A stretch of 64,000 nucleotides of DNA from Owenweeksia sp. Lineage in GTDB: Bacteria > Bacteroidota > Bacteroidia > Flavobacteriales > Schleiferiaceae. Below, piece after piece: positions 16,806-26,329 of this stretch. Position 1 is the first letter of the stretch. Every line of letters starts with the position of its first letter. A program made the translations under genes and the position numbers. The stretch lies in contig NZNV01000041.1 in NCBI GenBank assembly GCA_002695025.1, positions 62,001-126,000 on the forward strand, read 5' to 3'. Under the pieces are notes generated by a model. That model made no database searches. It had not been told where the DNA came from and saw only the letters and a program-made list of their open reading frames with translations.

Positions 16806-19421
16806 ATGAGATACCTCGGAATTCTGCTTGCGCTGATCCTGTTAACGGCCCGCTGCAAGCCAGACGTAAAAAACGAAGCTGACCTGTATTCCGGAGTCCC
16901 CCAATCATCAGTGGTACTGATCGAAACCCGGAACATTGAGAAGGCCTTCCAGGAAATTACTCAAACCAAGATCTACCTGGACGCGGACAGTCTTCCCCTC
17001 ATACAATCCTTCCGCGACCAAGCTCTGGCGCTGAAAAACCTCTTCCCGGCTGACACACTGCAACGATTTCTCAATAACCGGAAAGTACTTATCAGCACCT
17101 CACTAAGCGGAGCCGGGAAGTACGATATGCTGTTCCTCACCACCTCCGATAAGGATTTCGAGCGCATCTCCGGACAAAGCCTGGCCAATCAGTACACTTT
17201 TAAGAAAAAGACCTACGCAGAAGCCGAAGTATTCACCTTTTTTGACGGAGACCACGAAAAGTTCTCGCTGAGCTCCTATCGTAATGTATTGCTCTTCAGC
17301 ACCAGCATCAACCTGGTGGAGGAGGCGATCCGCCAGCTGAACAGTGACTTTAATTTCCGCGCCAACCCGGAATTTGAAAAGTTGTACAACACTGCTAACA
17401 AAAAAGACCTGGCCAACCTATACGTTCGGATGGCCGAAGTTCCGGCCTGGCTTAAAAAGAGCATTCCCCTTGCAGAACTGGGGTTTCTCAGCAAGACCGG
17501 CAAATGGGCCGAACTGGACCTGCAGGTATACAATAAAGAACTGCTGATAAACGGCATTCTACTGTTGCCGGAGGAAGAAGGTTATTTTACCCACGCCTTC
17601 CGGGGAACGGAGCCCCAAAAACCGGAAGCTGCCGACATTATACCGGCCGGAGCGGCTTTATGGCTTTCCTACTCCTTTGAAAATGCGGAAGAATATCATC
17701 GCAATTACGAGGAATACCTCAAAGTATCGGAAAGTTTTAACCGCTACCAACAGCAATTAGCCAGCCTTCCAAGCGGTGGCAAGGAAGCTGTCCTCAACTG
17801 GGTGGATACGGAAATGGGGCTTATTTATACGGATGCAGCCGTAAAGAGCAACTTCCGCATAGCTTATTTCAAGCATCGTAAACGCTCCCTGGCCGAGGAA
17901 TCGCTGGAAACCATTTCGGACTCTTCCTACATTGAAGGTTACCGCGGGCTTATCCTTAAAAAGCTGGCCTATGAAAATATGCTTCCCAAAGTATACGGCC
18001 GCCTCTTCAAGGGTTTGCATAAACCGTACTATACCGTGCTGGAAGATTTCGTGATCTTCAGTGAGAGCGAAGCCGCCATGAAGGGGCTCATCAATGACCT
18101 GTTGGCCGGTAAAACCCTGGCAGCGGATGAAAGCTACCAGGAGTTTATTGGTAAAGTTCCCTCAAAATCCCATATACGCGCACTCGCCTCCAATCCACTG
18201 TTCCTGGACCTGATGATGAGCAAACTGGAGGGTGCCGATGCGCAGATCCTGGAACGTTCACGGGACGTACTGAACAACTACCGCTGGGCTTCCCTGCAGC
18301 TAAATGTAGAAGGTGACGCAGCTTTTGTGAACTTTTACCTGCTCAATGAACCCAAAACCCAGGAGGAAGTGGCACGGCAATGGGCTACCGTACTGGAAAG
18401 CCCGGCCCAAGGCGCCCCCCAGTTTGTGCTGAACCACGGCAATAAAAAATACGAGATCATCATCCAGGATAGCGACAACCGCCTGTATCTGGTGGATGGT
18501 GATGGTAAGATAGTATGGACCAAAATGCTGGACGGCCCCCTACTAGGAACCGTAACCCAGGTAGACCTCTTTAAGAATAACAAGCTACAGATGGTGTGCA
18601 ACACCGCCCAAAGCCTGTACGTTATAGACCGACTGGGACGCGATGTGGAGAAATTCCCGGTAAAACTGCCCGTCAGAGCTACCGCTGCGGTGGGTGTTTT
18701 CAATTACGACCGTGCCCGCAATTACCGCTTTGTGGTGCCTGCCGGCAACAAGCTCCTCAATTACGATAAAGAAGGTAAGCCGGTAAGCGGCTGGGCCTTT
18801 AAAAAAGCGGACAGCGACCTGATCAGCAAACCCCAACTCTTTACCATCAACAAAAAAGATGTGATTGTTTGCCTGAGCGAAAAAGGCTCATTATACCTGC
18901 TGGACAGGCGTGGTGAAGGGCGCTTTAAAACGGTAACCGGGCTGGAAGGACTGAACCCTCCCTTCTACTTCCGGGAAGGTGATAAACTCAAAGAATCCGA
19001 ATTACTGACTCTCAATAAAAAGGGACAGATGGTGGCCATCGGCATCAACGGAACCATCGATGCCCTGTACCTGGATGAGAACAACCCGGCTGAACACTTC
19101 CTGTACTTTGACGATAAATACATCTTTACGCATGATGAGGAGCTTTTTGTGAAAAGTGATGAAAAACCCTGGCAGGCCGAGCTGGAATCCGAGATTTCCG
19201 ACCGGCCGAAAGCCATGATCTTCCGCAGGGAATTTTACGTGGGTGCCTACAGCAAAAATGCCGAGCAGGTAGTACTGTTTGATAAGCAAGGCCAAATGAT
19301 CAAAGGCTTCCCGGTATTTGCACAAAGTCCTTTTGATATGGGCTCATTGAAGCAAGATGGCGCCATTAACATTGTTACCTCCACCGAAGATGGTACGTTG
19401 ATCTGTTACCGGGTAAACTGA
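16806..19421 (+). CDS. Large lipoprotein with C-terminal beta-propeller-like repeats, unknown function
   Basis: An 871-residue protein; the start at 16806 gives a short signal peptide and a lipobox-like sequence with Cys17 (LLTARC). Open frame continues upstream into rnhB, but that part has no signal peptide and is out of frame with RNase HII, so I left it out. Residues to about 540 are mixed alpha/beta without a family I recognise. From about 550 there are repeated strands with Asp-rich turns (IIIQDSDNRLYLVDGDGKI, SLYVIDRLGRDV, GSLYLLDRRGE, TLICYRV), as in PQQ/WD-like propellers. The stop overlaps the next gene's ATG by one base. A scaffold or envelope quality-control role is possible but unproven. 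Confidence 0.7.
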   Translation: MRYLGILLALILLTARCKPDVKNEADLYSGVPQSSVVLIETRNIEKAFQEITQTKIYLDADSLPLIQSFRDQALALKNLFPADTLQRFLNNRKVLISTSLSGAGKYDMLFLTTSDKDFERISGQSLANQYTFKKKTYAEAEVFTFFDGDHEKFSLSSYRNVLLFSTSINLVEEAIRQLNSDFNFRANPEFEKLYNTANKKDLANLYVRMAEVPAWLKKSIPLAELGFLSKTGKWAELDLQVYNKELLINGILLLPEEEGYFTHAFRGTEPQKPEAADIIPAGAALWLSYSFENAEEYHRNYEEYLKVSESFNRYQQQLASLPSGGKEAVLNWVDTEMGLIYTDAAVKSNFRIAYFKHRKRSLAEESLETISDSSYIEGYRGLILKKLAYENMLPKVYGRLFKGLHKPYYTVLEDFVIFSESEAAMKGLINDLLAGKTLAADESYQEFIGKVPSKSHIRALASNPLFLDLMMSKLEGADAQILERSRDVLNNYRWASLQLNVEGDAAFVNFYLLNEPKTQEEVARQWATVLESPAQGAPQFVLNHGNKKYEIIIQDSDNRLYLVDGDGKIVWTKMLDGPLLGTVTQVDLFKNNKLQMVCNTAQSLYVIDRLGRDVEKFPVKLPVRATAAVGVFNYDRARNYRFVVPAGNKLLNYDKEGKPVSGWAFKKADSDLISKPQLFTINKKDVIVCLSEKGSLYLLDRRGEGRFKTVTGLEGLNPPFYFREGDKLKESELLTLNKKGQMVAIGINGTIDALYLDENNPAEHFLYFDDKYIFTHDEELFVKSDEKPWQAELESEISDRPKAMIFRREFYVGAYSKNAEQVVLFDKQGQMIKGFPVFAQSPFDMGSLKQDGAINIVTSTEDGTLICYRVN

Positions 19422-19783
19422 TGAGCAAACTTATTTACACCAGGCGATGGCTCTTTGTGGCGGTATGCATCCACCAGGCGATGGCGCTCATATCATCCTG
19501 TGTTACGCTATTTCTGGCAGGACTGAGTTTTAGCGGAGCAATAGCCTTAGTTTTAAACCTGCTTATTTCAGCGGCCGTTTTCACGAAATACAGCATATCA
19601 AAACCGATCATGCAGTTCTTATTTGCTTTTGCCATGGTGGCCCTGATCATTCAGATGACCATCGGATCAGGCCCTACCGATCTTAGTATTGCCGTTGTTT
19701 TTTCAGCCCTTACGGTATTGTATCTTTTCCTACTGGTATCTGTAACCCGCTATACCCGGAAATCAGAAACTCACACGCCTTAA
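19421..19783 (+). CDS. Small four-helix membrane protein, unknown function
   Basis: A 120-residue protein with about four hydrophobic segments (near residues 10-32, 36-54, 62-78 and 86-106) and a charged C-terminal tail (RYTRKSETHTP). No family is recognised. It starts at the A of the preceding stop codon (TGATG), so it is translationally coupled to the large lipoprotein, which suggests the two products work together at the inner membrane or envelope. Confidence 0.6.
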   Translation: MSKLIYTRRWLFVAVCIHQAMALISSCVTLFLAGLSFSGAIALVLNLLISAAVFTKYSISKPIMQFLFAFAMVALIIQMTIGSGPTDLSIAVVFSALTVLYLFLLVSVTRYTRKSETHTP

Positions 19784-19806
19784 GCTACCCGAATACTGGC
19801 CTCAGG

Positions 19807-20163
19807 TTAATCTATGGGATCAGGGCACTTCTTTTTCAGCACCTCCAGCTCAGCTTTAATGGTTTGAATACCTAGCAGGTATTCGGTATTCTTCCTCTGA
19901 ATTTCCCGGAACTTAGAATAATAGTTGACCTCAAAACGTTCGATCTCCGCTATAAGGGCAGAATCACGGAATTCCTTGCGCACCAGCATCAGGGAATTAT
20001 TCAACTGGTTCATGGCGTGAAACTTTTTCTCCACCACCGCATAATCCCTTTGCAATCCGGCTAGTTCGGCCTCCAAAGAATCCTTGACAGAACAAGCCGA
20101 AGGAGCCTGGCTAAAGGCCACCAATGGGAAGGCAAACAGCAGCAGGCCCAGAAGTTTTTGCAT
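19807..20163 (-). CDS. Small secreted coiled-coil protein, unknown function
   Basis: A 118-residue protein with a signal peptide (LLLFAFPLVAFSQA, cleavage near residue 19). The mature part is nearly all helical with heptad-like spacing from about residue 28 to 110, and has Cys residues near both ends (SACSV and KKKCPDP) that could form a disulfide. It lies 18 bases after the LysM glucosaminidase gene on the same strand, which may place it in cell-wall biology. I do not recognise a family. Confidence 0.6.
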   Translation of the reverse strand: MQKLLGLLLFAFPLVAFSQAPSACSVKDSLEAELAGLQRDYAVVEKKFHAMNQLNNSLMLVRKEFRDSALIAEIERFEVNYYSKFREIQRKNTEYLLGIQTIKAELEVLKKKCPDPID

Positions 20164-20181
20164 AACAGATCTTTTTATGGT

Positions 20182-21096
20182 TCAGCGCAGTTCCAGCTCC
20201 ATGCCCGGAACCGGCTCTTTATCATCTTTGAGGTTATTGCGTTTACGCAGGTATTTCATTTTAACACCGTATTGCTGAGAAATACTGTATACCGTTTCCC
20301 CTTGCTTTACAGTATGCACCTCAAAATCGCGGTAAGCCTTTTTGCGTTTGGGCTGCAGGTATACCCGTTGGCCTTCTTTCAATTGTACATCCTCATCCAG
20401 CTCATTGTATTTCTTAAGGCGCCTTACCGATACATCCACCTGTTTGGAAATACTCTCAAAAGAATCACCTTTTTTAGCGGTAACGTATTCCACGTAATTT
20501 TTGGAAACGTTCACCTGGTAGCTTTTGATCTCTTCACGAGCCGGCACATCCGGTTCGTTTTTAGTAATCTCCTCTACATCCACCTTAAAGCCTTCCAGGT
20601 CGTATTTATGCAGTTCATAACGCTCTATCAGATCAATAAGCAAGGTAGGATATTTGCGGTTGGTCGCATAACCGGCCCTTTTTAAGCCGTGCGCCCAGGC
20701 CTTATAGTCCGTGGGATCTTCTTTAAAGAGCGAGGCGTAACGCGAACGGTTCTTCAGGAAAAGAGAATGATCACGAAAACTCTCATCCGGATCCTTATAC
20801 GCCCGGAAACACTCATTCTTCTCATCATCATCTTTATACACCCGTTTACCGTCCCAGTCCAGGTGGCATTTAATCCCGAAGTGGTTATTGGCGCGTTGGG
20901 CCAGATAGCTTTGTCCGCTGCCGGATTCCAGTATGCCTTGTGCCAGCGTAATGCTGGCCGGCACACCAAACTCCTTCATTTCTCGAATGGCTACATCGCG
21001 GTATTTTTCAATGTAGCTGATGGTTACCGATTCTTTAGTTCCGGCTATAGCGAAACCGGACAATAATAGCAACAATCCAAAAAGTTTAGCCTTCAT
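20182..21096 (-). CDS. Glucosaminidase (GH73-type) with two LysM domains
   Basis: A 304-residue exported peptidoglycan hydrolase. A signal peptide (to about residue 19) is followed by a GH73 glucosaminidase domain at about 25-170 with catalytic Glu57 in LAQGILESGSGQS and the downstream NNHFGIKC motif. LysM peptidoglycan-binding domains follow at about 208-252 and 258-304 (HTVKQGETVYSISQQYGV). It cleaves the glycan strand between GlcNAc and MurNAc. The start overlaps the end of the upstream PLP-enzyme gene by 11 bases. Domain order matches many Bacteroidota glucosaminidases. Confidence 0.92.
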   Translation of the reverse strand: MKAKLFGLLLLLSGFAIAGTKESVTISYIEKYRDVAIREMKEFGVPASITLAQGILESGSGQSYLAQRANNHFGIKCHLDWDGKRVYKDDDEKNECFRAYKDPDESFRDHSLFLKNRSRYASLFKEDPTDYKAWAHGLKRAGYATNRKYPTLLIDLIERYELHKYDLEGFKVDVEEITKNEPDVPAREEIKSYQVNVSKNYVEYVTAKKGDSFESISKQVDVSVRRLKKYNELDEDVQLKEGQRVYLQPKRKKAYRDFEVHTVKQGETVYSISQQYGVKMKYLRKRNNLKDDKEPVPGMELELR

Positions 21097-22036
21097 AGCG
21101 CAAAGTGTTTCCCGACTTTTGTAAACGTTGGTTCATACCTTTTATTCCCTGCAGCCCCCCGGTATGGATAGCCACAATTTTGGTTCCCGCTTCCCATTTT
21201 TTCTTTTCCAGGCCTTCCATAATACCAAAAAGCATTTTCCCGGTATACACCGGATCCAGCGGAATGCAGTAGCGGTCGTAAAAACCATTCATAAAATGGA
21301 TTAGCTCGGGGCGGGTTTTTCCGTAACCGCCAAAATGGTAATCTTCTTCCACCAAAAGACGTTCCATCCCCATTTTTTTTCCATGCCCTTTTGTTGAAAA
21401 TGCGCGCTGGAAATCAGTCAGGTACCCGTCAATAGCACGCTTCAGGAAAACACCGCCTTTCAGGGCCGGGTACAATACATATTGAGCTGGGTAATCTGCG
21501 GTAAGCATCCCGGCCATGGTGGTTCCCGTTCCTCCCGCCACACAGATTACGTCAAAACCTTCCGGCAGCTCATTCACCACCTCCGCACAGCCCTGCATAC
21601 CCAAAACTCCCTTCCCCCCTTCCGGAATCATGTATACCTCCGGCAAAGCCTCCGCCATCATCGCTACAAATTCAGGATCATCCTTGGTATCGTAGCGCTT
21701 GCGCGAAATGGCTTCGATCTCCATACCGCAGGCGCGGCAGAAATCCAGGGTGGGATTGCTTTGTACCTCCTCTCCCCTCACCAGCGCCTTGGTAGGAATA
21801 CCGGCCATCTTCCCCAACGCTGCCGTAGCCGCCAAGTGGTTGGAAAAAGCCCCGCCAAAAGTGAGGATCACCTCTTTGTCACTCCTACGGAAATCTTCAA
21901 GGTAATATTTGAGCTTGCGCCATTTATTACCGCTCACCTCGGGATGGATGCGGTCATCGCGCTTCATCCACAACTCAACATTATGGATAGTATCGATATG
22001 CTGCAGGGGGGAGTTTAGCGCATCAAATTCCTTCAT
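21086..22036 (-). CDS. PLP-dependent ACC deaminase / D-cysteine desulfhydrase family protein
   Basis: A 316-residue fold-type II PLP enzyme. The Schiff-base Lys is probably Lys38 in SGNKWRKLKYY, followed by the Asn/His loop TFGGAFSNHLAA and a Gly-rich phosphate cup (VAGGTGTTMAG). This pattern covers 1-aminocyclopropane-1-carboxylate deaminases and D-cysteine desulfhydrases. Most bacterial members act on D-cysteine or related D-amino acids; the specificity cannot be fixed from sequence here. It shares a transcript with the glucosaminidase gene, with an 11-base overlap. Confidence 0.85.
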   Translation of the reverse strand: MKEFDALNSPLQHIDTIHNVELWMKRDDRIHPEVSGNKWRKLKYYLEDFRRSDKEVILTFGGAFSNHLAATAALGKMAGIPTKALVRGEEVQSNPTLDFCRACGMEIEAISRKRYDTKDDPEFVAMMAEALPEVYMIPEGGKGVLGMQGCAEVVNELPEGFDVICVAGGTGTTMAGMLTADYPAQYVLYPALKGGVFLKRAIDGYLTDFQRAFSTKGHGKKMGMERLLVEEDYHFGGYGKTRPELIHFMNGFYDRYCIPLDPVYTGKMLFGIMEGLEKKKWEAGTKIVAIHTGGLQGIKGMNQRLQKSGNTLRYEG

Positions 22037-22124
22037 GGATGCAAAATTGACGAACTAAATTTAAATCCAGGACACCGGGTTGCGGATTGCGGGTTTCGTT
22101 TTAGGCGTTTCGTGCTTAAAACCG

Positions 22125-23453
22125 CTACTCCAGGTACTGAAAAGGCACCACAACATTAGCGTAAAAACTGCGACACACCACATAGTAAGTACCCTGGCTC
22201 ACACCTCGCATGGATACCCGAAAGTCTTGTTCACCTCTCGTTATGTATCCATTATGCAGTATTTCCACCGGCTTGCCCTTTACATCAAATACCCCTAGCA
22301 GCATCCGTGTTTTACCGGGAACATTAATTCGGAATTTCAACTCTCCGTTCCTCACCGGATTGGGAAATATACTGATCTCCGGCACCGTCTGCTCCTCGTG
22401 CACAGCTTCTTTGGTATAAGATAACGAGGTAACCGTGGAATCATATAAGGCCCACACCCCGTTTCCGCCACCATAGAATAACTCATCGGACAACCTCACG
22501 ATCCGGTTCATGTGTGACTGACTCAAAAGGCCTGCTTTACCAACATCAGCTGCGTTAGTAACATTTACCAACTGGTGCGTAGCTAAACTCATTTTCAAAA
22601 AATGACTACCGCCCATTAAATGGTATCCTAGCAATACCGTATCAGGATGTAGTAAGCCAATACCCTGTACCTCACCGTTGCTCAGGCCATGAATACCAAC
22701 CGTATCCCAGGTAGTACCGCGATCCTTGGATAACAGGAACCGTCCAGCCGTATTTCTTTCCATGGACATGAGCATATAATTGCCATCGTGGAATATTTTC
22801 CAGCCCAGGTTGGTATTCAGCGTATCGTAGTCACGGAATATCTCATCCCAGTTTTGTCCCCCATCTACGGTGCGGTATAAGGTGGCCGTGGCGCTCGAAA
22901 AATTATTCCACCGCAAGCCTCCGCAGGCAAAGCCGGTATCGGTAGAAATAAAATTAATATCCACCAGAGAACTGGGTGGCACGCCATTAAAGCTCGACTC
23001 CTGAAAGCTTTGCCCCCCATCCGAAGAATAGAAAATATAACCGTCATTAAAGAAGTTACCCGCCATATACACGGTGTTACCTCTTACATCCATACCACAT
23101 ATTCCTTTGGGCACCCGGGGCAGGTTGGAGGTAATATCCGTCCATGTAGCTCCACCGTCCGTAGTCCGGAACACCGAAGAGTCCAGGCTGCCGCAAAAAG
23201 CCACACTATCATTCAACCACTCTATACTACGCAGGTAATAGCGACTGGTAAACACCGTATCCCAGTTTTGCCCTCCATCCGATGAACGGTAGATATAGCC
23301 ACCTCCGTCACAAACCAGTAAATTTTTAGTATCCCGGATGCTCAGATCTTCAACCCGCCCATGTACATCCTGTAAAAAGTGCCACTTCATTTGGGCATGG
23401 GCGCTCATGGAACAAAATAAAATGAGGAAAAGTGAAAAACAGACATTCTTCAT
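22125..23453 (-). CDS. T9SS-exported YCF48/BNR-repeat protein
   Basis: A 442-residue protein with a signal peptide (to about residue 20) and a series of BNR/YCF48-type propeller repeats. Each has an S/T-DGG-x-x-W core (SSDGGQNWD, TTDGGATWT, TVDGGQNWD, SKDRGTTWD). The last 80 residues (from ISIFPNPVRNGE to the end) are a type A C-terminal sorting domain, recognised by the type IX secretion system. It should be secreted or anchored on the cell surface. Function is unknown. It stands alone, divergent from the DUF5522-type gene. Confidence 0.85.
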   Translation of the reverse strand: MKNVCFSLFLILFCSMSAHAQMKWHFLQDVHGRVEDLSIRDTKNLLVCDGGGYIYRSSDGGQNWDTVFTSRYYLRSIEWLNDSVAFCGSLDSSVFRTTDGGATWTDITSNLPRVPKGICGMDVRGNTVYMAGNFFNDGYIFYSSDGGQSFQESSFNGVPPSSLVDINFISTDTGFACGGLRWNNFSSATATLYRTVDGGQNWDEIFRDYDTLNTNLGWKIFHDGNYMLMSMERNTAGRFLLSKDRGTTWDTVGIHGLSNGEVQGIGLLHPDTVLLGYHLMGGSHFLKMSLATHQLVNVTNAADVGKAGLLSQSHMNRIVRLSDELFYGGGNGVWALYDSTVTSLSYTKEAVHEEQTVPEISIFPNPVRNGELKFRINVPGKTRMLLGVFDVKGKPVEILHNGYITRGEQDFRVSMRGVSQGTYYVVCRSFYANVVVPFQYLE

Positions 23454-23566
23454 ACCGCAGAAATTTAGGTTAATCCTCTTTGGACAGGAAAATGCTTAAG
23501 GGTTGCACGAACAGAATGACCTTTAACCCTGAGCCAAATACCTTCGGCTTTCAGCGCCACGTTGTT

Positions 23567-23574
23567 TAGCTTTG
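23567..23574 (+). promoter_or_regulatory. Bacteroidota -7 promoter box directly before the DUF5522-type gene
   Basis: TAGCTTTG matches TAnnTTTG and ends only 4 bases before the ATG at 23579. With the usual start site a few bases after the box, the message would be leaderless or nearly so. It probably serves hutU as well. Confidence 0.4.
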
Positions 23575-23578
23575 CAAT

Positions 23579-23737
23579 ATGCCACAACTGGAAGAAGGAG
23601 ACTACTATTACAGCGATGAGGGATTCCTCGTATTTACCCGGCAATACCACCTCAAGCGTGGCCATTGCTGCCAGAGTGGTTGCAAACATTGCCCTTACGG
23701 CTACGACAGAAAAACCAATTCATTCCGAAAAAAATAA
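23579..23737 (+). CDS. Small Cys-rich DUF5522-type protein
   Basis: A 52-residue gene overlooked because of its size; it lies in a different frame from hutU. It has the compact pattern EGDYYYSDEGFLVFT, then YHLKRGHCCQSGCKHCPYGY, which I recognise as the DUF5522 pattern common in Bacteroidota. Four Cys (C30, C31, C35, C38) and nearby His residues could bind a metal such as zinc or an Fe-S cluster. The stop is 4 bases before the hutU ATG, so they are co-transcribed. Function is unknown. Confidence 0.8.
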   Translation: MPQLEEGDYYYSDEGFLVFTRQYHLKRGHCCQSGCKHCPYGYDRKTNSFRKK

Positions 23738-23741
23738 AAAT

Positions 23742-25754
23742 ATGGAAACGGCTACCCGCAGCTTTCAGGAACAGATACAAGAAGGAATACCCGCAGAATT
23801 ACCGGCTCCTAAACCTTACGATCCGGATACCAATCACGCTCCCAAACGCAAGGACATCCTCAGTAAAGAGGAAAAAGTACTGGCCCTGCAAAACGCCCTG
23901 CGTTATTTCCCACAAAAGTGGCATAAGGAGCTGGCCCCGGAATTTGCGGAAGAACTGAAGAAATACGGCCGTATTTATATGTACCGTTTCCGCCCGGATT
24001 ACGATATGTACGCCCGCCCCATAGAGGAGTACCCTGGTAACTCACAACAGGCCAAAGCCATTATGCTGATGATCCAGAACAATCTCGATCCGGCTGTGGC
24101 GCAACATCCCCATGAGCTGATTACCTACGGGGGCAACGGAGCGGTTTTCCAGAACTGGGCGCAGTATCGCATTACCATGCAGTACTTAGCGGAAATGACC
24201 GATGAACAGACCCTGCATATGTACAGCGGCCACCCCATGGGACTGTTCCCTTCGCATAAGGACGCTCCGCGCGTGGTGGTGACCAACGGCATGATGATTC
24301 CCAATTATTCACAGCCAGACGACTGGGAAAAATTCAATACCCTGGGCGTAACCCAATACGGGCAGATGACGGCCGGAAGTTATATGTACATCGGCCCACA
24401 GGGGATTGTACACGGCACTACCATTACCGTGCTTAACGCCCTGCGTAAGGTGGGCAAGGAACCCAATAGTGGGGCTTTGTTCGTAACAGCCGGACTGGGG
24501 GGTATGAGCGGAGCGCAGCCCAAAGCGGGGAATATTGCCGGTTGTATTTCCGTAACTGCCGAAGTAAACCCCAAAGCTTCACGCAAACGCCATGAACAGG
24601 GCTGGGTAGACGAGATCACCGATGACCTCAGCGCACTGGTGGAACGCGTGCGCAAGGCAAAAAAGCATCAGGAAACGGTATCCATTGCCTACGAGGGCAA
24701 CGTAGTGGACGTTTGGGAGCGCTTTGCTGCCGAAGATATTTACGTGGACCTGGGCTCGGATCAAACCTCCCTACATAACCCCTGGGCGGGCGGTTATTAC
24801 CCGGCCGGACTCAGCTACGAGGATGCCAACGTAGTGATGGCCAACAATCCGGATGAATTTAAGGAACTGGTGCAGGAAAGCCTACGCAGGCACGCCAATG
24901 CGGTGAATAAACACACCGAAAAGGGCACTTACTTTTTTGACTACGGCAACGCCTTTTTGCTGGAGGCCAGCCGTGCGGGAGCCAATGTAATGAACCCTGA
25001 GCCCACTTTAGGCCGTGAGTTCAAATACCCCAGCTACGTGCAGGACATCATGGGGCCCATGTGTTTTGATTACGGCTTCGGGCCATTCCGTTGGGTATGC
25101 ACCTCCGGTAAATCCGAAGACCTGGCCTATACCGACCAACTGGCCGCAGAGGTACTCTCCAAAATGGCGTCTTCTGCGCCAGACGAGATCCGCCAGCAGA
25201 TGGAAGACAACATCCGCTGGATACAGGCAGCGGGAGAAAATAAAATGGTGGTGGGCTCCCAGGCCCGCATCCTCTATGCCGACTCGGAAGGACGTATCAA
25301 GATCGCACAGGCTTTTAATGAAGCCATTAAAGCCGGCAAGATCGGACCGGTGGTATTGGGCCGCGACCACCACGATGTGAGCGGTACGGACTCTCCCTAC
25401 CGTGAAACCTCTAACATTTACGATGGCTCGCGCTTTACCGCGGATATGGCCATACAGAACGTGATCGGTGACAGCTTTAGGGGTGCTACCTGGGTGAGCA
25501 TCCACAACGGTGGTGGTGTAGGCTGGGGTGAAGTGATCAACGGGGGCTTTGGGATGCTGCTGGACGGCAGCGAAGATGCCGACCGCAGGCTGCAGAACAT
25601 GCTGCTCTACGATGTGAACAACGGTATTGCCCGCAGGAGCTGGGCCCGCAATGAACCGGCCCTTTTTGCCATTAAACGTGAGATGGAACGGACACCGGGT
25701 TTGAAGGTGACGCTGCCGGAGGTGGTGGAGGGAGATTTGAGTAAATTGGTTTGA
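23742..25754 (+). CDS. hutU: Urocanate hydratase
   Basis: Urocanase adds water to urocanate to give imidazolonepropionate, the second step of histidine breakdown, using tightly bound NAD+. The 670 residues from the ATG at 23742 show the conserved blocks YGGNGAVFQNWAQY, TAGSYMYIGPQGIVHGT, DLGSDQTSLHNPWAGGYYP and FGPFRWVCTSG. The Gly-rich block for NAD binding is TAGLGGMSGAQPKAGN. I rejected an upstream in-frame extension because it covers the DUF5522-type gene and the promoter. No other hut genes are in the window. The last 111 bases recur downstream at 26499-26609 (see findings). Confidence 0.95.
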   Translation: METATRSFQEQIQEGIPAELPAPKPYDPDTNHAPKRKDILSKEEKVLALQNALRYFPQKWHKELAPEFAEELKKYGRIYMYRFRPDYDMYARPIEEYPGNSQQAKAIMLMIQNNLDPAVAQHPHELITYGGNGAVFQNWAQYRITMQYLAEMTDEQTLHMYSGHPMGLFPSHKDAPRVVVTNGMMIPNYSQPDDWEKFNTLGVTQYGQMTAGSYMYIGPQGIVHGTTITVLNALRKVGKEPNSGALFVTAGLGGMSGAQPKAGNIAGCISVTAEVNPKASRKRHEQGWVDEITDDLSALVERVRKAKKHQETVSIAYEGNVVDVWERFAAEDIYVDLGSDQTSLHNPWAGGYYPAGLSYEDANVVMANNPDEFKELVQESLRRHANAVNKHTEKGTYFFDYGNAFLLEASRAGANVMNPEPTLGREFKYPSYVQDIMGPMCFDYGFGPFRWVCTSGKSEDLAYTDQLAAEVLSKMASSAPDEIRQQMEDNIRWIQAAGENKMVVGSQARILYADSEGRIKIAQAFNEAIKAGKIGPVVLGRDHHDVSGTDSPYRETSNIYDGSRFTADMAIQNVIGDSFRGATWVSIHNGGGVGWGEVINGGFGMLLDGSEDADRRLQNMLLYDVNNGIARRSWARNEPALFAIKREMERTPGLKVTLPEVVEGDLSKLV

Positions 25755-26329
25755 TGAAAAAGCTGTTTATTATAGCAGGGTGCAATGGCGCTGGTAAAAC
25801 CACGGCATCTTATACCATTTTACCGGAAATACTGGATTGTAAAGAATTTGTGAATGCCGATGAAATAGCCAGGGGTATATCTCCTTTTCAACCGGAGAAA
25901 GTTACAATCCAAGCTGGTCGGTTAATGTTGGAAAGAATAAACCGGCTTTTATTTAAAGGGGAAAACTTTGCCTTTGAAACTACTCTAAGCACAAGAAGTT
26001 ATACTCAGTTTATAACTCGCGCCAAAAAATCAGGTTACTCCGTAACATTGTTGTTCTTTTGGCTCAACTCGGTTGAGTTAGCTATTGAACGGGTAAAAAC
26101 CCGTGTATTGGAAGGAGGCCATAACATTCCGGAACCGGTTATCAGAAGACGATATGCAAATGGACTCAAAAATTTTTTCCAACTTTACGAACCTATTGTT
26201 TCCGACTGGATGTTTATTGATAATTCAAAGACTCATTTTAAACTGATAGCACAAGGAAATCAGGAGACAGAGAGGGAAATAATAGACAAAACCACTTGGT
26301 CACATTTACAAGCTTATGGAAAACATTGA
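25754..26329 (+). CDS. Zeta-toxin-like P-loop kinase
   Basis: A 191-residue P-loop protein. Walker A is GCNGAGKTTAS at about 9-19, followed by the zeta-family pattern FVNADEIARGISPF and a FAFETTLSTRSY strand. Zeta toxins phosphorylate UDP-N-acetylglucosamine and block cell-wall synthesis, but many relatives are uncharacterised, so activity is inferred. The ATG overlaps the hutU stop by one base (TGATG). Codon and base use are more AT-rich than hutU, suggesting transfer. A 53-residue gene overlaps its end by 14 bases and is the likely partner. Confidence 0.75.
   Translation: MKKLFIIAGCNGAGKTTASYTILPEILDCKEFVNADEIARGISPFQPEKVTIQAGRLMLERINRLLFKGENFAFETTLSTRSYTQFITRAKKSGYSVTLLFFWLNSVELAIERVKTRVLEGGHNIPEPVIRRRYANGLKNFFQLYEPIVSDWMFIDNSKTHFKLIAQGNQETEREIIDKTTWSHLQAYGKH

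Noticed and set aside
20158-20685. Long open frame opposite the glucosaminidase gene
   Set aside because: Antisense shadow with no family pattern; the opposite strand encodes clear GH73 and LysM motifs.
21482-22018. Long open frame opposite the PLP enzyme gene
   Set aside because: Composition and lack of motifs mark it as a shadow of the real gene.
23562-23741. In-frame upstream extension of hutU
   Set aside because: It covers the -7 box and the DUF5522-type gene; the family N-terminus starts at 23742.
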